A stretch of DNA of 43,513 nucleotides. It comes from Gemmatimonadota bacterium (GTDB lineage Bacteria > Gemmatimonadota > Gemmatimonadetes > Gemmatimonadales > Gemmatimonadaceae). Positions 9,182-18,503 of the stretch are shown here, in pieces. The first letter of the stretch is position 1, and each line of letters opens with the position of its first letter. The position numbers were made by a program, and so were the translations under genes. The stretch covers positions 1 through 43,513 of the forward strand of contig JAJPIS010000041.1 of the NCBI GenBank assembly GCA_021324635.1. Reading direction: 5' to 3'. Below the pieces are notes generated by a model that saw only the letters and a program-made list of their open reading frames with translations, searched no databases and was not told the origin of the DNA.

Positions 9182-12100
9182 ATGGCCGCGCCGCCCGCCG
9201 TAGATACCCGCCTGGCCCCGCCCCGCCTGAGCGAGGATCGCATCGCCGCGCTCCTGCGCGACCGGTATGGCGTGACCGGGACGCTTCGGCCGCTGCCCAG
9301 TGAGCGCGACCAGAACATCCACGTCCAGACATCCTCGGGCGCGGCGTACGTCCTCAAGATCTCGGCGGTCGCCGAGGACGAGCGCGTTCTCGAGTGCCAG
9401 GCCGCGGTGCTCGCACGACTCGCCGAGGCGGAGACCGGCTTCGCGTTTCCGACGGTCGTGCCCGCGGCGGGGGATGGGGCGTTGATCGGGTCGACGACCG
9501 GCGTCGACGGGGCTCGGCACCTCGTGCGGTTGCTCCGCTACGTCCCGGGTGTCCCGCTGGCGAGCGTGCGTCCCCACACCCCGGCCGTGCTGGCCCAGCT
9601 CGGCGCCATGCTCGGCGCGGTCAGCCGGGCGCTCGACGGGTTCACCCATCCGGCGGCGCACCGGGACCTTCGGTGGGATCTGCGCGTCGGCCGCCAGGTC
9701 ATCGCGCAGTGCGAGGAGACGGTGACGGACGCGGCGCGACTGGCGCGCATCCATCGGATCCTCGACGCGGCGGACCGAGCCGGTGTGGCGTTCGACACGC
9801 TCCGGACGAGCGTCGTCCACAACGACGCGAACGACTTCAACGTGCTGGTCTCGCCGCCGGACCCCGACGATCCCACGGTGCCGCGCCGCATCGTCGGGCT
9901 CGTGGACTTCGGCGACCTGGTGCACTCGTATACGGTGGGCGAAGTGGCGATCGCGGCCGCCTACGGAATGCTGGGGAAGCGGGATCCGCTCGCCGCCGCC
10001 GCATCGATCGTGGGCGGCTACCACGCGGTGTACCCCCTCCACGAGGCGGAGGTCGCGGCTATCGTGCCGCTCATCGGCCTGCGGCTCTGTACCAGCGCCG
10101 TCCTGAGCGCGCATCAGCGCGCGCAGGAGCCCGGCAATGACTACCTGTCGGTGAGCGAGGCGCCGGTGTGGGCGCTCCTGGCGCAGCTCGAGGAGCTGGA
10201 CCTGGGATTCGCGCACTGCCGACTGCGGGCCGCCTGTGGCATGGCCGCGCACCCGCGAACCGCCGCGGTCGTCGCCTGGCTCGCCGGGCAGGCACGTATC
10301 GGATCCGTGCTGCCGGAGGGCCTCGGCGCGGACGCCCGACGCCGGACGACGCTCGACCTCAGCGTCGGGAGCACGGACGCCGCCGTGCCCGTCGGTCGCG
10401 ACACGACCGAGGCATGGGCCGACGCGATCGCCGCTCGGCTGCGGTCGGCCGGGGCCGAGGTCGGCATCGGACGCTACGATGAAGCTCGGCGGTGGTACAC
10501 GGACGATCGGTACCGCATCCCGACCGATGCCGGCGACGAGTGGCGGACGGTCCATCTCGGTGTCGACCTGTTCGTCCCCCCGGGGACAGCCGTCCGCGCG
10601 CCGCTCGATGGCGTCGTCGCGAGCGTGCAGGACAACGACGCGCCGCTCGATTACGGCCCCACGGTCCTGCTCCGGCACGAGCTTCCGGACGGGTCGAGCG
10701 TCCACACGCTCTACGGGCACCTCGCTCGCGACGTCCTGACCCGGTGGCGAGCGGGAGACCCGGTGGAGCGCAGCGCGAACATCGGGACCGTCGGCGCGAC
10801 GGGCGAGAACGGCGGATGGGCGCCGCACCTCCACCTCCAGGTGATCGTCGATCCGCTAGGTCACGTCGGCGACTTTCCGGGCGTCGCCCGGCCGAGCGAA
10901 CGCGCGGCGTGGCTCGGTCTGTCCCCTGACCCGAACCTGATCCTCCGGTTTCCGGAAGGGTGTCGGGCTCCCACGCCGCCGACATCGGCGGCGCTGCTCC
11001 CGGCGCGGCGTCGGCAGATCGGCCCGTCATTGAGCATCGCGTATCGGGCGCCGCTCACGATCGTACGGGGCTGGATGCAGCACCTTTACGACCCGGACGG
11101 CCGAGCGTACCTCGACGTCGTGAACAACGTCGCGCATGTGGGACACAGCCACCCCGACGTCGTGGCGGCGCTCCACCGGCAGAGCGCCGTCCTGAACACG
11201 AACACGCGCTACCTGCATCCCGCCATCCTCGAGTACGCGGCGCGGCTGACGGCGCGGCTTCCGGCTCCGCTCCGCGTCTGCTATTTCGTGTGCAGCGGGA
11301 GCGAGGCGAACGAGCTTGCGCTGCGCCTCGCCCGGGCCCACACCCGGCGGCGCGACATGATCGTCGTCGATCACGCGTACCACGGCAACACGACCGCGCT
11401 GATCGAGCTGAGCCCGTACAAGTTCGATGGTCCGGGCGGCAGCGGCGCGTCGGCGTTCGTGCACAAGGTACTCCTGCCGGATCCGTATCGCGGGCCGTAC
11501 CGCGGCATGACCGTGGAGACCGGTCGGCGCTACGCGGCGGATGTGCAACGAGCGATCGACGACATCGAGCGGGCCGGGCGGCGTCCGGCCGCCTTCTTCG
11601 CCGAGAGCATCGTCAGTGGCGGCGGACAGATCGAGCCGCCGCCCGGATACCTCGCCGACGCGTATGCGCGGGTGCGCGCCGCGGGCGGGGTGTGCGTCGC
11701 GGACGAAGTCCAGATCGGGTTCGGGCGCCTCGGCACGCACTTCTGGGGATTCGAGACCCAGGGCGTGGTGCCGGACATCGTCACGATGGGCAAGCCGATC
11801 GGGAACGGGCACCCGCTGGGCGCGGTGGTGACGACGCCGGAGATCGCCGCGTCGTTCGACACCGGGATGGAGTACTTCAACACCTTCGGCGGCAACCCGG
11901 TCTCCTGCGCCGTCGGGCTGGCCGTGCTCGAGGTGATCGACCGGGAGGGTCTCCAGGCGCACGCCCGGGCCGTCGGCGACCACCTCCGGGCGGGGCTGCG
12001 CGGCCTCATGGCGCGCCACCCGCTCGTGGGCGATGTCCGCGGGCGCGGGCTCTTCCTCGGCCTCGAGCTGGTGCGTGATCGCGAGACCCTGGCGCCTGCC

Positions 12101-12271
12101 CCACGGCACGCCACGTACGTCGTCGAGCGGATGAAGGAATGTGGCATCCTGCTCAGCACCGAGGGTCCGCATCACACCGTCGTGAAGATGAAGCCGCCGC
12201 TCGCCGTCACTCGTGCCGACGCGGAGCGACTCGTCGAGCACCTCGACGCCATCCTGGCGGAGTTGGCGTAG
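9182..12271 (+). CDS. Three-domain fusion: APH-type kinase, M23 peptidase-like, class III aminotransferase
   Basis: This 1029-residue protein has three domains. Residues 20-330 form an aminoglycoside/choline-kinase-like phosphotransferase with HNDANDFN (H213, D215) and VDFGD (D242). Residues 430-590 resemble an M23 (LytM) peptidase, with H458 and D462 in HLGVD and the HLH pair at H549/H551. Residues 600-1029 are a PLP-dependent class III aminotransferase with [29 protein letters not shown] and Lys871 in TMGKPIG. The last domain is closest in character to the phospho-lyases of the AGXT2-like group (ethanolamine-phosphate or phosphohydroxylysine). The kinase may therefore phosphorylate a hydroxy-amine that the lyase then cleaves; this is inference. 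The ATG at 9182 is preferred to one at 9113. The protein lacks a signal peptide, so the M23 domain is probably not acting on periplasmic peptidoglycan. Confidence 0.88.
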   Translation: MAAPPAVDTRLAPPRLSEDRIAALLRDRYGVTGTLRPLPSERDQNIHVQTSSGAAYVLKISAVAEDERVLECQAAVLARLAEAETGFAFPTVVPAAGDGALIGSTTGVDGARHLVRLLRYVPGVPLASVRPHTPAVLAQLGAMLGAVSRALDGFTHPAAHRDLRWDLRVGRQVIAQCEETVTDAARLARIHRILDAADRAGVAFDTLRTSVVHNDANDFNVLVSPPDPDDPTVPRRIVGLVDFGDLVHSYTVGEVAIAAAYGMLGKRDPLAAAASIVGGYHAVYPLHEAEVAAIVPLIGLRLCTSAVLSAHQRAQEPGNDYLSVSEAPVWALLAQLEELDLGFAHCRLRAACGMAAHPRTAAVVAWLAGQARIGSVLPEGLGADARRRTTLDLSVGSTDAAVPVGRDTTEAWADAIAARLRSAGAEVGIGRYDEARRWYTDDRYRIPTDAGDEWRTVHLGVDLFVPPGTAVRAPLDGVVASVQDNDAPLDYGPTVLLRHELPDGSSVHTLYGHLARDVLTRWRAGDPVERSANIGTVGATGENGGWAPHLHLQVIVDPLGHVGDFPGVARPSERAAWLGLSPDPNLILRFPEGCRAPTPPTSAALLPARRRQIGPSLSIAYRAPLTIVRGWMQHLYDPDGRAYLDVVNNVAHVGHSHPDVVAALHRQSAVLNTNTRYLHPAILEYAARLTARLPAPLRVCYFVCSGSEANELALRLARAHTRRRDMIVVDHAYHGNTTALIELSPYKFDGPGGSGASAFVHKVLLPDPYRGPYRGMTVETGRRYAADVQRAIDDIERAGRRPAAFFAESIVSGGGQIEPPPGYLADAYARVRAAGGVCVADEVQIGFGRLGTHFWGFETQGVVPDIVTMGKPIGNGHPLGAVVTTPEIAASFDTGMEYFNTFGGNPVSCAVGLAVLEVIDREGLQAHARAVGDHLRAGLRGLMARHPLVGDVRGRGLFLGLELVRDRETLAPAPRHATYVVERMKECGILLSTEGPHHTVVKMKPPLAVTRADAERLVEHLDAILAELA

Positions 12272-12290
12272 CGGGACCCTCCGCGCCGCA

Positions 12291-12321
12291 GTGTGACGGT
12301 TGGTGGCGGGCGTGTGACGGT
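12291..12321. repeat. Direct repeat with 21-bp spacing upstream of the pilin operon
   Basis: GTGTGACGGT occurs at 12291-12300 and again at 12312-12321, exactly 21 bases apart, which is two helical turns. The second copy runs into the palindrome GGTGGCGCCACC. The pair lies about 180 bases before the first pilin gene. It could be an operator, but only two copies are seen. Confidence 0.35.
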
Positions 12322-12503
12322 GGCGCCACCCCCCGCATCACCGCGAGCCGGTCAGCCTCACAGGGTGTGCGGATCGCCGTCCGCTGCGTGATAGTCGCTC
12401 GGACCGGCGCCCCTAGCTTCTATCCCGCACCCCCAACGAGCGGTCGGGCGCCGGCGGACTACCGATCCGCGGAGCCCCACCCGCCGACACCGGGAACGGT
12501 CCA

Positions 12504-13073
12504 ATGCGGCATCCCCAACGGAACCTGCGGCGCGGCGTCACGCTGGTCGAGATGATGATCGTCGTCGTGCTGCTGAGCCTCGTCTCGGCGCTGGCGCTGC
12601 CGAAGATCAACCTGGCCCAGTTCCGGAGCGACGATGCCGTCCGTGCTGTCCGGACGACCCTTCAGACGGCGCAGCGCCTGGCGATCACCCGCCAGTACAA
12701 CGTGATCGTGAGCTTCGACACGGTGCAGCAACGGATGCGCATCGTCGAAGACCTGAACAACAACAACGCCGTCGACGCCGGTGAGCGCGTGCGCTGGGTG
12801 CCACTGGACAACGGCGCCCGCTTTGCGACCCCGGCCACCGGGATCAACGGCGGCGTCGGCTCCGCGATTGTCGGGCCCGGCGTCATCTCCGTGAACTCGA
12901 TGCCGACTGTCGTGTTCCTGCGCAGTGGCTCGTCGAGCTCCTATGTCGAGGTCTATCTGGCCGCGAGCGCTCGGGAAGGCTCGGAATGGCGCGCCGTACA
13001 GGTGACCCAGTCCACGGGTCGGACCGTCTGGTATCGATGGCTCACCAGCACCTGGACCAAGGCGTCCGTATGA
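12504..13073 (+). CDS. Type IV minor pseudopilin, GspH/FimT family
   Basis: This 189-residue prepilin-like protein is the first gene of a minor pilin operon. A short basic leader ends at Gly10, and the prepilin peptidase would cut before VTLVEMMIVVVLL, leaving Glu at position 5 of the mature protein. The first mature residue would be Val rather than the usual Phe or Met. One N-terminal membrane helix is followed by a beta-rich GspH-like domain. It probably helps start assembly of a type IV pilus or a type II secretion pseudopilus. It overlaps the next gene at ATGATG (13070-13075), so the two are coupled. Confidence 0.88.
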   Translation: MRHPQRNLRRGVTLVEMMIVVVLLSLVSALALPKINLAQFRSDDAVRAVRTTLQTAQRLAITRQYNVIVSFDTVQQRMRIVEDLNNNNAVDAGERVRWVPLDNGARFATPATGINGGVGSAIVGPGVISVNSMPTVVFLRSGSSSSYVEVYLAASAREGSEWRAVQVTQSTGRTVWYRWLTSTWTKASV

Positions 13074-13531
13074 TGCCCACTCGCGCAGTCGAGTCGATGC
13101 CCGCTCGGGCCCGCCGGCGCCAGCCGCGCGGCTCCGTGCGGCGCGGCATGACGCTCATCGAGGTGATGGTCTCCCTCGCCATCATCACCACCGCACTGCT
13201 CGGGTTCGGGGCGTTCCTGACCCGGTTCATGCATCTGTCCTCGCAGAGTAGCGCGGCATCGACGGCCATGGATCTCGCCGTGAGCCGCATCGAGCAGGTC
13301 AAGGCGTACCCGACGTACGCGAGCCTCGAGACGACCTTCAACGCGACCGAGAGCTCGCTCCCGAACTGCACCGGGTGCACGCGCGTGACGCTGGTCACGC
13401 GGACGTTGAACGCCGCCGCCGACTACAAGACAGTGACCGTCACCGTCACGATGCCGGGCTTGTCGAACGGGCCCACAGCCTCGCCGCTCGGCACGTCGGT
13501 CGTGAAGACGACGACCATCGCCGCCTTCTAG
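13070..13531 (+). CDS. Type IV minor pilin, PilV-like
   Basis: This 153-residue prepilin has a 26-residue basic leader ending in Gly, then MTLIEVMVSLAIITTALLG, with Glu5 in the mature protein. The small globular part contains CTGC, a possible disulfide. The ATG at 13070-13072 overlaps the stop of the previous gene, and a second in-frame ATG follows at once. An open frame extends back to 12986 but lies inside the upstream gene. It is the second of four co-oriented minor pilin genes. Confidence 0.87.
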   Translation: MMPTRAVESMPARARRRQPRGSVRRGMTLIEVMVSLAIITTALLGFGAFLTRFMHLSSQSSAASTAMDLAVSRIEQVKAYPTYASLETTFNATESSLPNCTGCTRVTLVTRTLNAAADYKTVTVTVTMPGLSNGPTASPLGTSVVKTTTIAAF

Positions 13532-13544
13532 CCCGGTGCGATCC

Positions 13545-14756
13545 ATGACCAGCCCGTCGAGCTCGATCGCGCGCGCGTCGATCGCCCGCCCCGCAGCGCG
13601 GACCCCGCGGTCGGGGTTCTCGCTCGTGGAGATGATGATCGCCGTGACGCTCATGCTGTTCATCTTCGCCATGGTCGTCCCGTTCATGCGGAACCAGACC
13701 CGCCAGGTCGGCCGGAACGCCGGCAACATGGACGCGCTTCAGAACGCCCGGTACTCCCAGAACGCGATCGACCGCGAGCTGCGCGTCGCCGGCGCGGGCG
13801 TGGTCCCGCAGCAGATGTTCATCGTGCAGGCGGACCCGATGGCCGTGACCTTCAACGCCGACCTGGCGACCCGCGACTCGTCCGATCCGAACGGCGTCTA
13901 CTACGACCCGAACGCCGACACCGCCACGACCCACGCGCTTCCGGCCGCGCTCGCGATCACCCTGCCGCGCTCGACGCAGACGTATCCCGGGCAGGACTAC
14001 GTGTCGGCGCCCGGTGTGCTGGGATCGGCGGCGACGATCTCGTACTGGCTCACCCGCGACTCGACGGCGCCGACGCCGAACATCTATACCCTGTGGCGGC
14101 GGGTGAACGCGACCACGCCCACCGTGGTGAGCACCGGGATCTATGTCCCGGCCGGAACCGCCTTCTTCCAGTACTACAAGGTCAACCAGGCGACGGGCGC
14201 GCTCGACTCGATCCCGACGGCGTCACTGCCGCTGTTGCACGTCGCCGTGCAGCACTCGAGCCCCGCTGACACGGGACAGAGCGCGCAGACCGACAGCATC
14301 CGTGCGGTCTCCATGACCGTTACCGGCATGTTCGACGACCCCAGCAAGGGGCCGGTCTACCGCACCGTGTCCACGATGTCGAAGCTCCTCAACGCCGGGC
14401 TGCTCGATGCCTCGGCGTGCGGGCAGCCCCCGATCGCCGTCAGCCCCGCGCCCGTGGCGACCTTCTACGGGGGGGCGAGCACCGACTCCATCGTCCTCAC
14501 CAGGAACGCCTCGATCGACCAGGACGCGGGCGAGAAGGACGTGAACTACTACATCGTCTACCGACGGCCGGTCGGCTCGGTCGATTGGGGCAACCCGGCG
14601 ACGACGTTTGCCGCCGGAACGGCCTCGTACCACTGGAGCGACCCGCAGGCCCCGACGCTCCCGGGCGCCACCTCGTACGAGTACAACGTGATCGCGCAAG
14701 ACTGCACGCCCGCCAACTCCGGCGACGCGATCAGCAATTCCGTCGCGCTCCCGTGA
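13545..14756 (+). CDS. Type IV minor pilin, PilW-like
   Basis: This 403-residue protein has a prepilin leader ending in Gly24, followed by FSLVEMMIAVTLMLFIFAM with Glu5. The segment QNARYSQNAIDRELRVAGAG is typical of PilW-type minor pilins. The last 110 residues, from about VSPAPVATFYGG, look like an added fibronectin type III-like domain (YYIVYR, SYEYNVIAQD). Such a module would suit a tip adhesin. The ATG at 13545 is used; an in-frame GTG at 13536 is possible. The gene is 13 bases after the PilV-like gene and 11 before the next. Confidence 0.86.
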   Translation: MTSPSSSIARASIARPAARTPRSGFSLVEMMIAVTLMLFIFAMVVPFMRNQTRQVGRNAGNMDALQNARYSQNAIDRELRVAGAGVVPQQMFIVQADPMAVTFNADLATRDSSDPNGVYYDPNADTATTHALPAALAITLPRSTQTYPGQDYVSAPGVLGSAATISYWLTRDSTAPTPNIYTLWRRVNATTPTVVSTGIYVPAGTAFFQYYKVNQATGALDSIPTASLPLLHVAVQHSSPADTGQSAQTDSIRAVSMTVTGMFDDPSKGPVYRTVSTMSKLLNAGLLDASACGQPPIAVSPAPVATFYGGASTDSIVLTRNASIDQDAGEKDVNYYIVYRRPVGSVDWGNPATTFAAGTASYHWSDPQAPTLPGATSYEYNVIAQDCTPANSGDAISNSVALP

Positions 14757-14767
14757 GGACTCTGCCC

Positions 14768-16828
14768 ATGCCGATCTCGCATTCCCGTCCCGAACAGGTG
14801 CCCGCGATCGCGCGTCCGCGTCGCGGCAGCGCCATCATCCTCGTCATGCTCACCGCGGCCGGGCTGGCCGCGCTCGCCCTGTCGGCGATCTACCTCTCGT
14901 CGAGCTCGGTCCTGATGACGAAGTACTACGACAAGGAGCGCGACTTCCGGTACGCCGCCGAGCAGGCGCTCCAGACGGGGAAGAGCCGGCTGACGCTGGA
15001 CACGACGGTGCATCTGCCGGACAGTGGGTACGTGCAGCTGATGAACAACGCCCAGCTCATGGATGCCTCGGGGAGCCCGGTACCGCACGTCCGGGTCAAC
15101 CTGTACGCGGGCCTCACCGGCAACACGACCGGCCAGTTCGGTCGGTTCGCGAGCCTCGTCGCCGAGGCGCACGACACTCTGGGCAATACGCGCTATGTGC
15201 GCCGCCTCGAGATGATGGTGCAGAACTTCGCCCGGTTCGCGATGTTCACCAACCAGTGGTCGGGGGGACTCTGCTACTCGACGGGTGAGTTCATCCGCGG
15301 CGTCGGCATGAGCAATCAGGGCTGGAGCTCCTGCGGCTCACCGACGTACTACGACACGATCTCGGCCCACACGACTGTCTCGGGCGGGACGCCGACCTAC
15401 ATGCACGGGATGAAGCAGGGCGTGCCCATCATCCCGTTCCCGACCGTCTCGGCCCTCTCGAATCTCCCCGGCTACGCGTCGGCCGCCGGCTGGAGCTTCA
15501 CGTCGGTCGCCAAGGGGACCCGGCTGGAGTTCGTCGCCATCAACATGAACCCGTCCGCCCCGGCGACCACGGATACGACCGAGCAGGACGCCAACGAGGG
15601 CTTTTTCCGGATCTTCAACGACACCGCCGGCACGAGCGCGGCCGAGGGACTCAAGCGCGCGCAGGCGGTGTACAACGACTCCGTGTCCGGGTGGGAGGTG
15701 TACAACCGTCAGTGCGGCGACTGGCATACGGTGACGATCGCCGGTGGCGCCACGCGGACGATGTTCTTCCCGTTCATCGTGCACCACCAGATGTGGTTCC
15801 GGACCGCCGCGCACACGCCCGGGAGCACCGGGGGGATCGCGGCCTCGGACACGATCTCGGGGACGCCGACCGCGGCGCAGCGGGCGGCGATCATGAGTCA
15901 TACCGCCCCGCGGCAGGCGCGGTGCTATCCGGCCGGCGACCCGCACCTGGTGGCGGTCGAGCGGAGCACGGCGGGTGGCACCTACGTGGCGGCCGATACC
16001 GCGAAGGGCGGGGAAGACTCCACCTTCACCCCGGTGACCCGCACCGGGTACTGGTCCCGGTGGACGACGACCCCGGTGGCGGCGCTGACGCCGGCGCTCA
16101 CGTGCGGGATGCAGTCGGTCGGCAACCTGGTTCCGTGTCCGGCCGGCATCAACGCGACCGAGGAGCAGTATCTCTACCCGATCTACCGCGGGTACAACCC
16201 GAACTCGAAGGGCGTGATCTACTTCAACGGCGACGTCAACATGAGCGGCTATCTCAACGGCACGCTCACGGTGTATGCGTCGGGTAGCGTCTATTTCACC
16301 GACGACCTGTACTACACGACGGACCCGTCGGTGAAGCTGTGCGCCAACGAGCTCGGGGTGATCGCCGGCAAGGATATCTGGATCGTCGACAACGCCATCA
16401 ACTCGCCCCAGAATCCCACGACCCCGTCGAGCCCCACGGGACCGACCAACAGCGTCTTCATGAGCGACAACAAGGACTTCTATCTCGACGGGGTGACGTT
16501 GGCCGGCGTGGCGGGTGTGGCGGGCTTCGGGTCGTTCCAGGTGCAGAACTGGAACGGCGGGGCGATCAACATGACGACCTGCAACGGCACGAACGTGGGC
16601 CGCGGGTGCATCAAGCAGGCCGGCGGGGTGATCGAGCAGTTCATCAGCGCCACGTACAACGGTGCCGGGTCGGGGTTCGCCGAGAATCGCAGCGTCGACC
16701 AGTGCCTGCTGAAGCAGTCGCCGCCATACTTCCCCACCACGGGCAAGTACGCCGACAACCGGTACTTCGAGCTCGACCCGGCGCGCTTCAACATCGACTC
16801 GGTCTACTCGCGACTCCAGGCGAACTGA
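14768..16828 (+). CDS. PilX-like large minor pilin / surface protein
   Basis: This 686-residue protein has a leader ending in RRG (Gly20), then SAIILVMLTAAGLAALALSA. It lacks the Glu5 of ordinary pilins, as PilX and GspK proteins do. A helical stretch, YYDKERDFRYAAEQALQTGK, follows and is typical of PilX. The remainder, over 500 residues, is a Thr/Gly/Asn-rich beta-structured region that includes repeated short strands (INMSGYLNGTLTVYASGSVYF). At 686 residues it is much longer than usual PilX (about 150-200 residues), so it probably carries an exposed binding domain at the pilus tip. The ATG at 14768 is preferred to the open frame that runs back into the PilW-like gene. Confidence 0.82.
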   Translation: MPISHSRPEQVPAIARPRRGSAIILVMLTAAGLAALALSAIYLSSSSVLMTKYYDKERDFRYAAEQALQTGKSRLTLDTTVHLPDSGYVQLMNNAQLMDASGSPVPHVRVNLYAGLTGNTTGQFGRFASLVAEAHDTLGNTRYVRRLEMMVQNFARFAMFTNQWSGGLCYSTGEFIRGVGMSNQGWSSCGSPTYYDTISAHTTVSGGTPTYMHGMKQGVPIIPFPTVSALSNLPGYASAAGWSFTSVAKGTRLEFVAINMNPSAPATTDTTEQDANEGFFRIFNDTAGTSAAEGLKRAQAVYNDSVSGWEVYNRQCGDWHTVTIAGGATRTMFFPFIVHHQMWFRTAAHTPGSTGGIAASDTISGTPTAAQRAAIMSHTAPRQARCYPAGDPHLVAVERSTAGGTYVAADTAKGGEDSTFTPVTRTGYWSRWTTTPVAALTPALTCGMQSVGNLVPCPAGINATEEQYLYPIYRGYNPNSKGVIYFNGDVNMSGYLNGTLTVYASGSVYFTDDLYYTTDPSVKLCANELGVIAGKDIWIVDNAINSPQNPTTPSSPTGPTNSVFMSDNKDFYLDGVTLAGVAGVAGFGSFQVQNWNGGAINMTTCNGTNVGRGCIKQAGGVIEQFISATYNGAGSGFAENRSVDQCLLKQSPPYFPTTGKYADNRYFELDPARFNIDSVYSRLQAN

Positions 16829-16841
16829 CGGGAGCGGTCCG

Positions 16842-17636
16842 GTGGGGCTGATCGCCGCGCTGCTGCCCGCCGAGCCGTGCCGGACACGGCTCGAGGCCGC
16901 GCTGCGAGGGGCGCACACCGTGCGCCTCTGCGACGACTGGGTGACCCTCACCCGCGCCTGTGAGACCGAGCCCGTCCACCTGGCCGTCTTCGATCTCTAT
17001 GCCGGCGGGCGGCCGAGCTTCGAGCAGGTGCGCCTGCTCGGGATCCGGTTCCCGCGCCTCGCGCTCCTGGCTTACGTGGCGCTCGGGTCCGACCGTGGAC
17101 GGGACATGTTCGACCTGGCCCGATGCGGCGTCGACGAGCTGGTCGTGGTGGATGCCGACGACGATCCCGTCGGCCTGCGGGCGCGGCTCGACAAGGCCGA
17201 GGCGCGGAGCGCCGCGGCGATTCTCCGGCCGGCGGTCGCCGAGCTGCCCATGCTGCCGCGCGACGCGGTCCTGGCGTCCGTCACCCGGGCCCACGAGCGG
17301 CTCACGGCCGAGACGCTCGCCCGGCGCCTCGGCGCATCCCGCCCCGCGCTGACCCGCGCGCTGGCCGACGTCGGACTGCCGCCGCCGAACCAACTGCTCA
17401 CCTGGGGTCGGCTGATCGTCGCCGCGCACCTGCTCGAGGACGGTGAGCGGAGCGCCGAGGGCGTCGCCGGGATGCTCGACTTCGCCTCGCCGGGTGCGTT
17501 CCGTAACGCGTGCCGCCGCTACCTGGCTGCGACCCCGCAGGAGGTCCGCACGCGGGGCGGGGCCGCGTACGTGACCGCGCGGCTGCTGCGCCCGACGGCC
17601 GCGGCCCAACAGGGACGGCTCGCGACGCCGCTGTGA
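16842..17636 (+). CDS. AraC-type transcription regulator with receiver-like N-terminal domain
   Basis: This is a 264-residue protein. The first 125 residues fold like a response-regulator receiver, with VHLAVFDLYAGG at the place of the phospho-acceptor strand, but the other acidic and Lys residues are not clear, so phosphorylation is doubtful. The C-terminal 100 residues form two helix-turn-helix units of the AraC type: LTAETLARRLGASRPALTRA, then EGVAGMLDFASPGAFRNACR. A GGAG seven bases before the GTG at 16842 supports this start. It begins 13 bases after the pilin operon and is probably co-transcribed with it, suggesting control of that operon or a linked surface response. Confidence 0.8.
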   Translation: MGLIAALLPAEPCRTRLEAALRGAHTVRLCDDWVTLTRACETEPVHLAVFDLYAGGRPSFEQVRLLGIRFPRLALLAYVALGSDRGRDMFDLARCGVDELVVVDADDDPVGLRARLDKAEARSAAAILRPAVAELPMLPRDAVLASVTRAHERLTAETLARRLGASRPALTRALADVGLPPPNQLLTWGRLIVAAHLLEDGERSAEGVAGMLDFASPGAFRNACRRYLAATPQEVRTRGGAAYVTARLLRPTAAAQQGRLATPL

Positions 17637-17737
17637 TGGGAGGGCCGGGGGCCCGGAGCCCCGCGTGATTCCCGTGGCAGCCGGCGGGCTGGGACCCTAC
17701 CGTTGCGACGGCGAGGTCACGGCGGCAGTGTTCGCGC

Positions 17738-18334
17738 GTGTCCGCGGCACGAGCGACGAAGCCGGACGCCGGACGAGAGGCCGAGGCGGCCATTCCCGGT
17801 GGCCGAGGAGCGACCGGTAGCCGAGTGGCGGTGCGCGACGCGACGGCTGCCGACGCAGGCGCGCTCGCGACGTTTGCCGCGGCGGTGTTCGCGGAGACGT
17901 ACGCGACGACGGCGCTGCCGGCGGACATCGCGGCGCACCTCGCCACTCACTTCTCGGCGGTCCGCCAGGGGGCGGAGATCGCCGATCCCGCGCGCCGGAC
18001 GTGGTTGGCGGAGGTGGACGGGACGCTCGCCGGGTACGCCCAGCTCAGGTCGGGCACTCCCACGCCCGCTGGCGTGGTCGTCGGCGCGTCGGGCCCGGTG
18101 CTCGAGCTCCAGCGGCTCTACGTCGGCTCGCCGTGGCACGGCCGGGGCGTCGCACAGGCCTTGATGTCCACCTGCATGGCCTCCGCCAGCGGCGGACTGT
18201 GGCTCAATGTGTACAAGGCCAACGCGCGGGCGATCGCATTCTATGAGAAGGCCGGGTTCCGCATCGTCGGCGAGGTGACGTTCGTGCTCGGGACCGACCC
18301 GCAGGTGGATTTCGTCATGCAGTGGAGCCCCTGA
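17738..18334 (+). CDS. GNAT family N-acetyltransferase
   Basis: This protein of up to 198 residues has a GNAT acetyl-CoA fold. It shows VAVRDATAADAGALATF at the start of the domain, LELQRLYVGSPWHGRGVAQALM with the acetyl-CoA loop HGRGVA, and NARAIAFYEKAGFRIVGE near the end. This pattern is like RimI-type protein or small-molecule acetyltransferases; the substrate is unknown. The start is uncertain: GTG at 17738 gives a 29-residue low-complexity head, while an in-frame GTG at 17825 would begin right at the domain. Confidence 0.8.
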   Translation: MSAARATKPDAGREAEAAIPGGRGATGSRVAVRDATAADAGALATFAAAVFAETYATTALPADIAAHLATHFSAVRQGAEIADPARRTWLAEVDGTLAGYAQLRSGTPTPAGVVVGASGPVLELQRLYVGSPWHGRGVAQALMSTCMASASGGLWLNVYKANARAIAFYEKAGFRIVGEVTFVLGTDPQVDFVMQWSP

Positions 18335-18420
18335 TCGGCTGCCGCCGCGGCCCGCCGCCGCCCGCCGCCGCGACCTGCCGCCGCGACCCGCCGCCGCGCC
18401 TCGTGTATCCGGCTGTTCTC

Positions 18421-18459
18421 GATGGTACGCCCAATCGCCAGGCGATTGGGCGTACCATC
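18421..18459. repeat. Perfect 19-bp inverted repeat with a one-base centre
   Basis: The arm GATGGTACGCCCAATCGCC at 18421-18439 and its exact reverse complement at 18441-18459 flank a single A. An A-rich tail follows (18460-18479). There is no T tract after the stem on either strand, so it is not an ordinary terminator. It shares the core GGTAC...CAATCGC with two palindromes near 32.8 and 33.2 kb, which marks it as a dispersed palindromic element. GCC-rich low-complexity sequence lies just before it (18340-18400). Confidence 0.8.
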
Positions 18460-18503
18460 ATCAAAAACATCAAAAAAACTCCTTCCGTCGGGCGGGCGCC
18501 GCG

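Noticed and set aside
8780-10834. A 684-residue minus-strand open frame over the three-domain fusion
   Set aside because: It lacks any recognisable domain and overlaps well-supported genes on both strands.
9182-12271. Three separate genes instead of a fusion
   Set aside because: The frame is continuous with no stop, and there is no ribosome site or good start codon between domains.
18421-18479. Rho-independent terminator for the GNAT or the Ig-like gene
   Set aside because: The stem is followed by A-rich sequence on the plus strand, and on the minus strand the T-rich part comes before the stem, so neither direction has the needed T tract.
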